DNA of 64,000 bases from Anisakis pegreffii. Lineage: Eukaryota > Nematoda > Chromadorea > Rhabditida > Anisakidae. The notes under the pieces are model-generated. The model was given only the letters and a program-made list of their open reading frames with translations, had not been told where the DNA came from and ran no database searches. Shown piece by piece: positions 12,629-25,399 of the stretch. The DNA lies in contig JAPYMA010001190.1 of NCBI GenBank assembly GCA_035041965.1, positions 1 to 64,000 on the forward strand. The letters are read 5' to 3'. The position numbers and the translations under genes were made by a program. Position 1 is the first letter of the stretch; every line of letters begins with the position of its first letter.

Positions 12629-13954
12629 AATAATCAATCAGTCGGATCAAGCACAGATCCAGATGAGTGCCCTCAAAATCCACGTAATCTTATCACCAGG
12701 TTTAACTTTACCACACGGTAAATGCCACATGGTGGAATCTTACCGCCTTGGGCGGTTTATGCGGTTAAATCTTACCGCTTTATTACTCAATCGGTGATCG
12801 CATTCACATGTAAAGCGACGACGACGCGCAAACTTCGTTTAATTTTCAAAATCAACTATCAAAACAACTAAAATATCAAATTCCCCATCTCCCTCTCCAC
12901 AACAAATACAACCAACCTCCTCGTTCAGCCCAAAATTTATCAATAATTCATAAAAATAAACAACATTTCTTCACAATTCCACTCGTATCTAAAAATTTTC
13001 ATTAACCACCCAAAATGACCCAAAATTTAACATTTACTATGCAAAGTCTCTCGAAATGAAATGAAATCTAACTACGATGCAAAACCAATTCACTCAGTGA
13101 TATGATAAGATAACAATCTTATCAATGACGCTGACAAAACTAATCAAATGATATGATATCATTCCGTTATCACTAACTAATCATAATACTGATAACAACA
13201 ATAAAATAACAACACGAACAGCCAATAAGGTTTAAACCTCACAAACAATGAACCGTATTTAGGCCGACCTCAACCACCACCATAATAAAATCTTCATTCA
13301 AATAAACCATCTCAAATTTATAAATGATATATAATATAATAATAATACATATAATCATACAATATAAAACAGCAACAATAAATAATACAGCACAGCTACC
13401 CATATGGCACAGTAGCACCCCTACAATCCACCCGATGAACACGTCCAACCGCATAAAACCCAAAACTGTTTCAACAATGAAACGAAATCATTTCAAAACT
13501 CTCTTAAACTGCCACTACAAACTACAAACTGCAATCGATCAGTCAAATGAAACAACTCAACTCTATATCTGACCGCATTAATGTCTGATGACCTATAATA
13601 TCATTCAAAACATCAACAAACGACACCAAACACCACACTACAACAACGACATCATATTACATCACACCCAACCATTCCATATATCAATACAGCGCCTTTC
13701 CCTTATCAATCTATCGTTATCATTCAATCAAATTAACCCATTTCTTCACAAATACAACCAACACGATAACAACACCGCTCCATTCTAAAACACTTCCAAA
13801 ACCGATTATCAACGAACGAAGAACACCCAAAATCAACCGAATACAAACAACAAATCTATAAAAGTGTAACCTGCAAAACGCCGCCTGCAGAAACCACCAA
13901 AGATTTTGTTCTTATCACGAAGAATCAATCATTTGCGACATATAACGAGAAATG
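12629..13954. other. Intergenic region upstream of choline dehydrogenase
   Basis: No supported gene. It includes the CHDH promoter side; around 12715-12780 there are short inverted GGCGGTTTATGCGGTTAA / TTACCGC words. Several TTATCA motifs occur at 13090-13200. Nothing else recognised. Confidence 0.5.
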
Positions 13955-14960
13955 TGAAACATTCACCAATCTCGACTACTCACCAATTAAAGATGAGGCA
14001 GGAATGCCAAAACTAAATTTGACATTTCAAAATTCAAATCTTTCCTCAATTCAGAGGAGGAGACATACTAAAGGAGTTGAGCAGGGCAGTCTACAACGCA
14101 CTAACAAGCAAAAGCAATCGTAAAATACAACCGCACGGTACCACGACTAAGCCGATAATGAAGTGACAGCCGTGCCGTTAACGAATATGTACAAAAAACT
14201 AGAGGGAACGAACTGATTTGAAATTTTAAAAAATTGCATTCAGTTCGCACACTGATCATCGATTTGCAAGACTCCTAATGATCAATAACATTTGAAATCA
14301 GTCCAAATATAACCTAAAATTAGCGCCACACGCGATTGATCAACAATAACATCGAAAAAAAATTGCAACAAAAAAAATTTACACGGCGCGCATTCCAAAA
14401 CCAATTTTCAACGTCTAAACCTCGAATTTTTGCTCAAAAACGACCCTAAACTAATCATTAAACCCTCTTCCACCTAATTAAGCAAAAAAACCCGCAGAAA
14501 AACCGCAAAAAACCCGTCGCACAGCCATTTTAAATCGTTAATCACCACTAGTAATGCAACACTAACACACCATTAGTATAAAGCAAAAGCTGGCATACAG
14601 CCAGTTGGCATACAACCAATTACCGTATTACAGACAATCGTTTCGAGACCAAACATAATTTGAAAATTTGAAAAAATTTGAAGCTGCTATTTTAGAATCG
14701 GATCCCGACACGATTGTCTGAACCGTAATCACATCCACGTCACCCACGCCGAGTGGGCCGCATCGTTGCCAACTGTGCGAGCGGACATTTGCCCCGCCCC
14801 CCAATAATCCAATCGCGGTATTTTCTGCATTAATTCGTATTCCTCGTGTATTTTTCAATTTTTTTCAATTTCTTTTGCCATTCCAAAGAAAAAAGAGCCC
14901 TATATAATGTGTATGTTTAATATAAAGACAAAATAATTAAACTCCATCAAACCAATTAAT
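13955..14960. repeat. Dispersed ~1-kb repeat, copy A
   Basis: This stretch is repeated with high similarity at about 22640-23640 and 25400-26610. Shared landmarks in order: CAGGAATGCCAAAACTAAAT, GCACGGTACCACGACTAAGC, ACACGGCGCGCATTCCAAAA, AAACCCGCAGAAAAACCGC, then the 90-bp inverted-repeat element. No open frame is conserved between copies, so it is a non-coding element. It marks the left edge of the duplicated PIGG block. Confidence 0.8.
14631..14720. repeat. 90-bp element with terminal inverted repeats, copy A
   Basis: Ends are CAGACAATCGTTTCGAGACC and, inverted, CAGACAATCGTGTCGGGATC. The centre carries TTTGAAAATTTGAAAAAATT. The 3' flank (ACCGTAATCACATCCACGTC) is conserved in the copies at 23254 and 26223. 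Confidence 0.7.
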
Positions 14961-15693
14961 ATCGAATGTATTTTATTTGATCAATCAATACGATCACAAT
15001 CACACATCATCGATAATCAATCACCTACCGATTGCATCATACCACTGATATTCCCAATACCCACCTCCTCCATTGCCTCTATTTTCTCAGATCTGATTTC
15101 TTCTTCTCCCCACTAAAATGTTCATTTCCACTATCATTCGATTACGATGACCACTACAATTCACCCATATGAATAAAACCGTACAAATGATGAATATTTT
15201 TGTCAGCGACTGAAAATGAAAAGGTTTTAAAACTCTCCCAAACGATTCTATCAATGCTAATACAAGATGCAATCGATCGATCAAATCAATCTTGCGATCA
15301 TAAATGATAACATAGTGATAATCGTTAATTACAATTAATGACTAGTAATTACAATAATTATTACAACAATAATAATAACAATAATCAGAATGAAAACAGT
15401 AATAATAATAATAACAGTTACAATTACTACTGAAAAAATACAGTGATCGAAGTCGTCGAATCGATTCGACAACTTGTTATCAATTAAACCGACAATTATA
15501 TAATAACAATAACGATATCTATCGTAGTGACAAGAGCAATAATAATAACAATAACACCTATAAATCAAAGACATGAAATATGGCGCGATCGAAGTTGTCG
15601 AATCGATTCGACGACATATCGTTAATAACTTCAAACGAATACTTCTCACCACCCCCTCCCACCCCTTCTCCTACCCTTCAAAACCTTCTAATT

Positions 15694-18600
15694 CTAAGTA
15701 TTCTTGAACCCTGCCGTATCCCCCAGCCAAGTTCCCCACACAAAAAGCGAGATCATCACCAGATGCGCGCATTCATACAAAAACTTCGGTGCAAAAACCG
15801 ACCAAACAAATAAATGATATCTCTGAATTAAAAGCGACAACAAACACGCTGAAACACGCAAAAATACCACCAAACAAACGCTAATACAAAGCCCTGGATC
15901 AGCTTCTCGACTAACTGATTGCATGAATTGATCATGGCTGATTGCTGCTATCCTTTTATGCCGATATCCTTCCGAGATCCATGAGAATCTCTCGTGATTT
16001 AAGTATGCAGCATCCATTTTGCGCGATGAACCCGATTCAGGCTCAGTCTCTCCAGAAGATGAAGAAATTTTATTAAAGCAATCACCACCGTTGTAATTCC
16101 AAGCAATCAAGAAGACCAATGGCCCAGCATAAGTATTCAGAATCATCTGTAAAGCTATCAACAAGGGTTGATATGATTCAACACACTTGAAACCGACCGA
16201 TACGTCGATTGTCGAAAGACTGCTCGAATTACCCTAAAATACATCAATCATAATATATAACAACCATAAAAATATAACAATAATAACGCGTACAAACAAA
16301 CCGCATGAAACACGGTGACGATCGAAGTTGTCGAATCGATTCGACAACATATCACCACTCAAGCCAATAACCTTATTATATTAATCACGGTGACGATCGA
16401 TGTTGTCGAATCGATTCGACAACATATCACCAATCAAGCCAATAACTTTATTATATTAATCACGGTGACGATCGATGTTGTCGAATCGATTCGACAACAT
16501 ATCACCAATCAAGCCAATAACTTTATTATATTAATCACGGTGACGATCGAAGTTGTCGAATCGATTCGACAACATATCACCAACCAAGCCAATAACTTTG
16601 TTATATTAATCACGGTGACGATCAAACCTGTCGAATCGATTCGACAACATATCACCAATTCATCCAACAACTTTATTATGCTAACAATAACCCTCAAACA
16701 ATAAAAATAAACAAAAATACCAATAATAATCAAAATACCAATCAAAACAACAACCAAAACTAACCGTATAAAAGAAACTCGCAGCCAGCGCCAAGCACAC
16801 CACGATCGAGTTCATCCCGCACCCTCGTGCCACCCACCCGATCGCAAATATCACCGATACAACCGGTAATAATGACACTCGTATAATAAGTGCAAGTAAC
16901 TGCATTACCGCCATCGATAAACTGCCACATAACAATACCTGCGCCATACACAGTGCATATATTGCATAGCAAACCAACTGCTCATACGAACTGCTGCTGA
17001 AAATTTTCACTGTTTAAACTCTAATAACTTAATCTAGCGGTTGAAAGCTCGAAAATTATTCGAACGAACGGATTCTCTTCGTAAAATGGGTAAATAATAC
17101 CAAAAATATTCTTCTAAAAACATTCAATCGGTCATAAATATACCACAAAATAGGTAAATAATACCAAAAATATTCTTCTAAAAACATTCAATCGGTCATA
17201 AATATACCACAAAATAGGTAAATAATACCAAAAATATTCTTCTAAAAACATTCAATCGGTCATAAATATACCACAAAATAGGTAAATAATACCAAAAATA
17301 TTCTTCTAAAAACATTCAATCGGTCATAAATATACCACAAAATAGGTAAATAATACCAAAAATATTCTTCTAAAAACATTCAATCGGTCATAAATATACC
17401 ACAAAATAGGTAAATAATACCAAAAATATTCTTCTAAAAACATTCAATCGGTCATAAATATACCACAAAATAGGTAAATAATACCAAAAATATTCTTCTA
17501 AAAACATTCAATCGGTCATAAATATACCACAAAATAGGTAAATAATACCAAAAATATTCTTCTAAAAACATTCAATCGGTCATAAATATACCACAAAATA
17601 GGTAAATAATACCAAAAATATTCTTCTAAAAACATTCAATCGGTCATAAATATACCACAAAATAGGTAAATAATACCAAAAATATTCTTCTAAAAACATT
17701 CAATCGGTCATAAATATACCACAAAATAGGTAAATAATACCAAAAATATTCTTCTAAAAACATTCAATCGGTCATAAATATACCACAAAATAGGTAAATA
17801 ATACCAGAAATATTCCTATAGAAACATTCAATTGGTCATAAATATACCTTAAAAAATAATACCATACCAAGCACAATTTCAAAGCAACTCCATCCAAACC
17901 AGACACATCACACCATTCGCCTCAAAGTACTTTCCCTCACACTAAGTATAAAATAAACCAATCCAATAAACAAAACACGCACTCACCACATCCCAGCACC
18001 ACCCTCTGCACCGCATCCACTCAATCCTCTCGCGAAATTAAGCCACAACACCAGGGCGAATGACACACCCAATATGCCAACCGATACTGGCAATTTCCTA
18101 CGATCACCTCGCCCAATACCAATAATCTCTTCCCGTCTTCTCAAATCCACTCTTCCTTTCCCGGCATTCCCCTTCGATCCGTACGCAACAAACGAAATTA
18201 TCATCAAATACGCGAGTAAATTCGCGCAGAAATTCAGCCGAGTGGAATTTTTTCTGAAAATTTTTAAAATTTTTAACAAACTAAAATTGCAATCACTCAA
18301 AAACAACAACAAATCAAGCCAAAAACCCACAAGATCTGCGTTACATCCGGCCAAAACGTCGACCCCAAACTCGTCACATACGAATAAATCATCCATTTCA
18401 AATCTGAATTTTAAAAAATATCACCAAATAAAAAATACTTTTAAAACTTTCAATTCAAATGCCAAAATCATTTTCCAAAATACTTTTTAAAAACTCAAAA
18501 ATTTCCGCGATTTTTTTCCAAATACTTCCGAAAGCTAGAGAAAATTTTATGTCAATCCCCCCCAAAAAAAAAATCAGGCCAACCAACCTCCATCCGCACC

Positions 18601-21600
18601 CCCTCCGCTCTCTCCAACAACCACCTCCTTCTCGTACCCTCCGTGAACGTTCGTCCCAATCGATGCAATATCAACAACCCAATCACCATTATTAATCTCC
18701 TTCTTCTAATCCACACCCTCTTCGATGCATTATAAACCAAAAATCCACCGTTTAATTCCTTCGAATCTTTCAAACAATCCACCAAAATAAACCGCAATTC
18801 ATTCGCAGCCATCACAAATAAAGACGTTGTCAGCAAAAAGTATCTAAAAAATCAAAATTTCTCACAAATTTCTCAAAAAAATCCCAACTTTTCATAACCT
18901 TTCCACATTCCGCATTCCAAAATTCCCATCCAAATCTTTCAAATTATCCATTACCCTCTCCAAAACACTCCCGACACAATACAGACCAAATAAATAATGA
19001 AAATAACGACTCACAATTCAATCCAAACCAACCCACAATATCTAAAATACCCAATTTCTGATCGCTAATCAAATCAAATCAAATGATACCAACAATAAAA
19101 TAAACAAATCACAACAATAAAACTCACTGCACGTCGTGTTCCTCTTCAATCAAACTCGATCCAAAAAATATCCCAAATTCAACAACCAACAACAAACAAA
19201 TAAATTTCTTCAATACACTCCAATTATTGATATTATTAATTGAATTTACAATTTGCCAATGCTTCACCACAATTAGTATCGTTAGAATTGTTACCTTAAC
19301 GATCATAAACATTATTATCATTATATTCACCTGTAACTTATCAGTACATTACCCGTACAGTACCAGTAATTACCCGTAGAGTACCAGTAAGTACCCGTAC
19401 AGTACCAGTAAGTACCCGTACGAGTACCAGTAATTACCCGTAGAGTACCAGTAAGTACCCGTAGAGTACCAGTAAGTACTCGTACAGTACCAGTAAGTAC
19501 CCATACATTACCCATACAGTACCATTACCCGTAGAGTACCAGTAAGTACCCGTAACTACCCGTAGAGTACCAGTAAGTACCCGTATGAAATAACAAAAAT
19601 AAAACGTACCAAAACCGATCCCAAAACACCACCCAAAATCAGCGGCATATTAAACGAGGTCTGACTCTTCAGCAGTTCACTTTGCGCACTTTCCATTATC
19701 ATTTGGCACTTTTCAAAAAATTCCCCATATTCCATCCCACCATACTTCCCATTCCCACCATCCAAACAAAATCCCTCACGTACCATCTGCACACCACGTT
19801 CCACACACCACATTAAATCATCTAAAACACAAAAAATTCTCACCACCGCAACTAAATTTCATTAATGATGGTTAAAAAAACCTGAAACACAGTGAAAAAT
19901 CACTTTAAACACCAAGCAAATAATCACCCGAACCAAAAATAAACCAGAAAACCGCTTTACCAAAACCAAAACCCCAAAAAACCAGTAAAATAACCTCACT
20001 AACCGCTATATTCCGACGGGAATGCACTCAAATGGAAAGCATCCTGAACAATCGCCATAATCACCTCCGTTCTGATATCGTTATCACCATTTTTATCACC
20101 CCTATCATCAACTGATAAGCGTCCCGAACCCCGCCTCCCTCCAGCCACTCTCGGCACCAAATTCATTCCCAAACTACCCGTCGGCGTTCCCAAATCGAAC
20201 ATATATGCCAACGTTGTACATATATCCACTTGTTCCACTTCTCTAACTGAAATTTAAAATTCCCAAAAATTTTAAAAAATTCCCAAATAATCAAATTCTA
20301 ACTTGATGTAACCGCTTTCTGCGATATTCCACTTGAAATGCCGGCTTCTTTGAAGGTTCCATCCCCTCCAATCAGCACCATCGGCACGAAAGTCTCTCTC
20401 CGAGTCGATCCCCCATGGCTGCCAGCCTCTGTCATTCCATGATCTCCAGTCACCACCATCCATAACCTTCCGCTTACACCCTCAAATCTAGTAAACTTTC
20501 AGCATTCGCAAGACACACACCTTCATAATCCCTATTATATTCCAGGTACACGAAACAATACCGAGCCTAAGACCGTGTACACAATAACGTTATTATTTCG
20601 TTGCAAAAGACCAACATTATTAAAAATTTAAGTCAGATACAGCCACCCAACATCCAATTTTTGAATTCTTTAACGGCTTTTTTTCATTAACCTCTTAACT
20701 GACACCCTTAATATTAACAAAATTCCATTGTGATCATAATAAAATAACAATAATAACAATAACAACAATAATAACAATAAAAATCACCACAAAACCTGTG
20801 ATAACGTCGAATAAATCCTCTCAATCACCGCATCCATCTCCACCAACTTCACTTCCAGCATTCCATCCTCACCGCCCAGTGAATGCCCTGAAATTATTTC
20901 TAAACTTTCAACAAACTAAATCACAATATAATTCTCACAAACAAACAAAAAAAAAACCACCTACCAATATGATCCAATCCCAGGTAATGCAATATCATTA
21001 CGTCCCACTCCTCCAAATTCTCCTTATTTAATTTCCTCGCCATACAACGTGTCACGTTATCATCTACCTTAACTACTCGAATAATAATAATAATAATAAT
21101 AATAACAATAATAATAAAAATAATAAACTACATACACAATGCAAACCTCAGTGTAATCATTAACGTAAAACGACACCGTCCCTTCCGAATCATTTAAAAA
21201 CCGACTCGGATACAGTCGTAACCACGTGTCATCGCCACAAAACAAAATCCTTAACATCAATAAATATATTCCATTAATCTATTACTATTTATTACTATTA
21301 CTATCTATAAATAAACAAACATAAAAACAAACAAACAAATAAAAATACACCCACTTCAAATCCCTCTCCCTCATTCGGTCAATAATATTATCGTCCGAAA
21401 CTTCGCTCGATGCAAAATTCAGAATCACATCGCTAAATGACGGCACCGAACCAGTCGTGAACGCCTACAACTCATAATAATAAACAAATAATAATAATAA
21501 ATAATAAAAACAATAACGATCATATTAAAAACAATAACAATAACAATAAAAACAATAAATAGAAACCAAAAATCTCACCTTAATTCTCGGCATCGTCACG

Positions 21601-22260
21601 GTCGGTGTCTGCACATGCGCATTGAACGCGAACGCTTTGCCTTCCGCTTGCAACTGGCACAAAAACGGCATTCTACACTCGGTATCCTTATCACCACTGA
21701 TAACACCCTTATCACTCTTATCACCCTCCTTATCACTAAAGTAAAATCCCGCTCTCCACGCATCAATCACCATTATCACCAGTTTATCCGTGTTTTTCCG
21801 CATCACCCCTCCAAAAATCCCAAATTCCGATCGACGTTTCATCAATTCATCGAAACATTTCTCATCTGAAACATAAATCAGACTCATTGTTTAACTTCCC
21901 ATATTGAGCTGCAAGCTTCAAACATTCCCGAAGTTACCCGGGTAATTGTGCCATACCGCTAAACCGAAAAAACTACCCAAATTTATCTGCTAAAATACCA
22001 CAAACACCATTCAATTTCACAGAATTCTAAGCAAAGCGAACACAAAAATAACCTCTAATCAACTCTCTAAGCACATCTGAATTTCTGGCCGTCGTTCCGG
22101 GTGACTGTGAAGTTTCCTGACTTCTTGACTTCGATTTCGCTGGGAAGAATCCACCGGCAAACACCAAAACAGCAATTAAATGCAGTAGACACAACACACT
22201 CAAATGAAACCTTCCTCGAGATATCGAATAGATTTCATTCATTTCAAGCGGATTTATCAT
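15694..22260 (-). CDS. PIGG: GPI ethanolamine phosphate transferase 2 (PIG-G / GPI7)
   Basis: Fifteen exons: 22053-22260, 21579-21865, 21355-21464, 21147-21249, 20965-21067, 20796-20887, 20303-20480, 20004-20246, 19610-19821, 19128-19330, 18584-18843, 18331-18403, 17987-18253, 16765-16996, 15694-16233 (1036 aa, stop TAG). The enzyme adds ethanolamine phosphate to the second mannose of GPI anchors in the ER membrane. A signal-anchor helix is followed by GGFFP. The luminal alkaline-phosphatase-like domain shows VIDAWR (metal Asp near 104), TPTVTMPRIK (nucleophile Thr near 160), FCGDDTWLRLYPSRF, MILHYLGLDHIGHSLGG and VVTGDHGM. The C-terminal half is multi-spanning and ends with QRYHLFVWSVFAPKFLYE, as in animal PIGG rather than PIGO or PIGN. 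The boundaries of exon 18331-18403 and the donor at 18584 are the least certain, but the frame holds. Start: first of two nearby Met codons (22260, 22242). Its introns carry unusually many tandem repeats. Confidence 0.93.
16316..16680. repeat. 75-bp tandem array with a 22-bp perfect palindrome
   Basis: Five copies of a 75-bp unit lie in the last PIGG intron (16234-16764). Each is centred on GTTGTCGAATC joined to its own reverse complement; palindromes start at 16327, 16402, 16477, 16552 and 16627, the last one diverged. Between palindromes the unit reads ATATCACCAATCAAGCCAAT. Single copies of the palindrome also occur at about 15452, 15594, 23798, 23940, 24082, 24710, 24812 and 24967. Translating the array gives a spurious repeated peptide on both strands. 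Confidence 0.85.
17088..17858. repeat. 64-bp minisatellite, about 12 copies (PIGG intron)
   Basis: An exact 64-bp unit (contains AATACCAAAAATATTCTTCT and AACATTCAATCGGTCATAAA) repeats with almost no variation from 17097 to about 17800. The final copy is diverged (CCAGAAATATTCCTATAGAA). It fills most of the intron 16997-17986. Confidence 0.9.
19331..19600. repeat. GTACCAGTAAGTACCCGTA minisatellite (PIGG intron)
   Basis: More than ten imperfect ~19-bp units with core AGTACCAGTAAGTACCCGTA fill the intron between the PIGG exons at 19128-19330 and 19610-19821. On the plus strand each unit looks like a splice donor (GTAAGT), but the gene runs on the minus strand. Confidence 0.8.
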
Positions 22261-22639
22261 CCATCCAAATCATCACAAATCGCGGCGATATATCCAAACT
22301 ACAAATAACACGACATATCAAATATAAATATCAAAACCTAAACATTCATCCGGATTACCTCAAAGCCTAGTTAATTTAACGAATTCCTAAGGTTAATCAA
22401 ATTCACGCATAAGATTTTTTTTAATTAGAAAAAAATCGCGATAATACAAAATAATCTATCGATTCCACCTCAACACCATACCACACACCACCGAACCAAG
22501 TTATTACTCGACATTAAACACAAAAAACATGACATTGAACTTATTCAATAATAATTATTCTCTAATTAATTACTCGTAGAATATTTCTTCACATCGTCAC
22601 CATTTATTTATTCTTCCCAACTCAATAACCACTGAATAT
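22261..22639. other. PIGG 5' flank, duplicated at 25040-25400
   Basis: Non-coding. It probably holds the PIGG promoter and 5' UTR. Nearly the same sequence recurs at about 25040-25400 (shared landmark TAAGGTTAATCAAATTCACG). This shows that the 5' end of PIGG and its upstream region were duplicated together. Confidence 0.6.
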
Positions 22640-23640
22640 TCACCAATTTCGACTACTCACCAATTAAAGATGAGGCAGGAATGCCAAAACTAAATTTGAC
22701 ATTTCAAAATTCAAATCTTTCCTCAGTTCAGAGGAGGAGACATACTAAATGAGGAGTTGAGCAGGGCATCCTACAACGCACTAACAACAAATAAAAGCAA
22801 TCGCAAAACATACAACCGCACGGTACCACGACTAAGCCGATAATGAAGTGACAGCCGTACCATTAACAAATATATACAACACTGGAGGGAACGAACGATT
22901 TGAAATTTTAAAAAAAACTTTAAATAAAAAAAACGCCGATTGATCGTCCATTTACATCAACAACAACACCGAAAAAAAAATTGCAACAAAAAAAAATTTA
23001 CACGGCGCGCATTCCAAAACCATTTTTCGACGTCTAAACCTCGAATTTTTGCTCAAAAACGACCCTAAACTATTCATTAAACCCTCTTCTACCTAATTAA
23101 GCAAAAAAACCCGCAGAAAAACCGCAAAAAACCCGCCGTACAGCCATTTTAAACCGTTAATCAGCACTAGCAATGCAACACTAACACACCACTAATGTAG
23201 AGCAACCGTTGGCATACAGCCAGTTGGCATATAGCCAACCGATTACCGTATTGCAGACAATCGTTTCGAGACCGAAATTAATTTGAAAATTTGAAAAAAT
23301 TTGAAGCTGTTATTTTCAGGATCGAGTCCCGACACGATTGTCTGAACCGTAATCACATCCACGTCACCCACGCCGAGTGGGCCGCATCGTTGCCAACTGT
23401 GCGAGCGGACATTCGCCCCGCCTCCCAATAATCAAATCGCGTTGTTTTCTGCATTTATTCGTATTCCTCGTGTATTTTTCTTTTTTTTCAAATTTCTTTT
23501 CGCCATTCCAAAGAAAAAAAGAGTCATATGAATGAGTATGTTCAATATAAAGACAGAGTAAGTAAACTGCAGCGTTTTACTTATTCCATCTCCACACAAA
23601 ACATACCCACTCACAATCAATCAATCCGAACACCATTCAA
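22640..23640. repeat. Dispersed ~1-kb repeat, copy B
   Basis: Same landmarks and order as copy A, including the 90-bp inverted-repeat element at 23254-23344. It sits directly upstream of functional PIGG and downstream (in minus orientation) of the PIGG relic, as expected if it is the junction of a tandem duplication. Copy B resembles copy C (25400-26610) more than copy A. Confidence 0.8.
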
Positions 23641-24105
23641 AATCAAATATAACATTTATTATATGACTAGTTTAATAATAACAATAATTATTACAAGAAT
23701 AATGGCAATAATAATAACAGTAATCACAATGAAAATAGCAATAGTAAACATCAACAATAACGATAACAACTTCTTGTAAAAAAATACAGTGATCGAAGTT
23801 GTCGAATCGATTCGACAACTTATCATCAATCAAACCGACAATTATATAATAACAATAACGATATCTATCGTAGTGGCAAGAGCAGTAATAATAACAATAA
23901 CACCTATAAGTCAAAGACATGAAATATGGCGGCGATCGAAGTCGTCGAATCGATTCGACAACTTGTTATCAATTAAACCGACAATTATATAATAACAATA
24001 ACGATATCTATCGTAGTGGCAAGAGCAATAATAATAACAATAACACCTATAAATCAAACACATGAAATATGGCGGCGATCGAAGTTGTCGAATCGATTCG
24101 ACGAC
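23641..24105. other. Duplicated 3' flank of PIGG
   Basis: Corresponds to 15330-15610 downstream of functional PIGG, including the palindromes and the ATAACGATATCTATCGTAGT segment, here present twice (a local ~140-bp tandem duplication at about 23790-24075). No gene. Confidence 0.6.
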
Positions 24106-24746
24106 ATATCGTTAATAACTTCAAACGAATACTTCTCACCACTCCCTCCCACCCCTTCTCCTACCCTTCAAAACCTCCTAATTCTAAGTACTCTTCAACC
24201 CTGCCGTATCCCCCATCCAAGTTCCCCATACAAAAATCGAGATCATCACCAGATGCGCGCATTCATACAAAAACTTCGGTGCAAAAACCGACCAAACAAA
24301 TAAATGATATCTCTGAATTAAAAGCGACAACAAATACGCTGAAACACGCAAAAATACCACCAAACAAACGCTAATACAAAGCCCTGGATCAGCTTCTCGA
24401 CTAGCTGATAGCTGAACTGATCACGGCTGATTGCTGCTATCCGTTTACCATGATATCCTTCCGAGATCGACGAAAATCTCCCGTGATAAGTCTACAGCAT
24501 CCGTTTTTCGCGATCTACAGCATCTATCAATACGGGTTGATACGATTCAACACATTTGGAACCGACCGATACGTCGATTGTCGATAGACTGCTCGAAGTA
24601 CCCTAAAATACATCTATCATAATACTTAATAACAACAACAAATAATAAATAATAAAACAACACTAATAACACCTACAAACAAACCGCATGAAACACGATG
24701 ACGATCGAAGTTGTCGAATCGATTCGACAACATATCACCAATCAAT

Positions 24747-24822
24747 CTTCGATCGTCACCGTGTTCCTTATAATAAAGTTGTTAAAAAAACTTTACTATA
24801 AGAAACACGATGACGATCGAAG
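24747..24822. repeat. Foldback hairpin, 34-bp arms (copy 1)
   Basis: Left arm CTTCGATCGTCACCGTGTTC... pairs with right arm ...AACACGATGACGATCGAAG with three mismatches, around GTTAAAAAAA. It ends directly against one of the 22-bp palindromes, so the two structures are stacked. Confidence 0.75.
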
Positions 24823-24890
24823 TTGTCGAATCGATTCGACAACATATCACCAATCAATCTAATCGATTCGACAACATATCACCAATCAAT

Positions 24891-24967
24891 CTTCGATCGT
24901 CACCGTGTTCCTTATAATAAAGTTGTTAAAAAAAACTTTACTATAAGAAACACGATGACGACCGAAG
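24891..24967. repeat. Foldback hairpin, 34-bp arms (copy 2)
   Basis: Near-identical second copy of the 24747-24822 foldback, about 144 bp downstream, again abutting a 22-bp palindrome. The pair look like a short tandem duplication within the PIGG relic. Confidence 0.75.
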
Positions 24968-25399
24968 TTGTCGAATCGATTCGACAACATATCATCAATC
25001 AATCCAACAACAGATTTCATTCATTTCAAGCGAATTTATCATCCATCGCAAATAGCGGCGATATATCCAAACTAGAGATAACACGACGTATCAAATATAA
25101 ATATCAAAACCTAAACATTCATCCGTAAAACCTCAAAGCCTAGTTAATTTAACCAATTCCTAAGGTTAATCAAATTCACGCATAAGATTTTTTTAAATTA
25201 GAAAAAAATCGCGATAATACAAAATAATCTATCGATTCCACCACAACGCCATACCACACACCACCGAACCAAGTTATTACTCGACATTAAACACAAAAAA
25301 CATAACATTAAACTTATTCAATAATAATTATTCTCTAATTAATTACTCGTAGAATATTTCTTCACATCGTCACCATTTATTTATTCTTCCCAACTCAAT

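Larger units (their letters stand above)
24106..25130 (-). pseudogene. PIGG relic: 3' end and 5' end joined, interior deleted
   Basis: 24106-24610 aligns with the last exon of PIGG (15610-16240). The C-terminal codons still read SIFVWGTWMGDTAGLKST before the same TAG, but about 140 bp corresponding to 16026-16160 are missing and further indels follow. 25013-25130 aligns with the first exon and 5' flank (22229-22370), retaining only about ten codons (MINSLEMNEI). Between them lie only the palindrome and foldback repeats of the last intron. All catalytic exons are absent, so no functional enzyme can be made. The order matches a tandem copy of element + PIGG that lost its middle. Confidence 0.85.

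Noticed and set aside
16315..16704. Open frame of 129 codons with repeated HITNQANNFIILITV peptide
   Set aside because: It is a translation of the 75-bp palindrome array in a PIGG intron; both strands are open because 75 is a multiple of three.
16316..17858. Regular repeats resembling a CRISPR array
   Set aside because: The units are contiguous with no unique spacers, sit in introns of an animal gene, and no cas genes exist here.
20272..20463. Open frame MDGGDWRSWNDRGW...
   Set aside because: It is a frame shadow; the adjacent frame reads VVTGDHGMTEAGSHGGS, the true PIGG metal-binding block.
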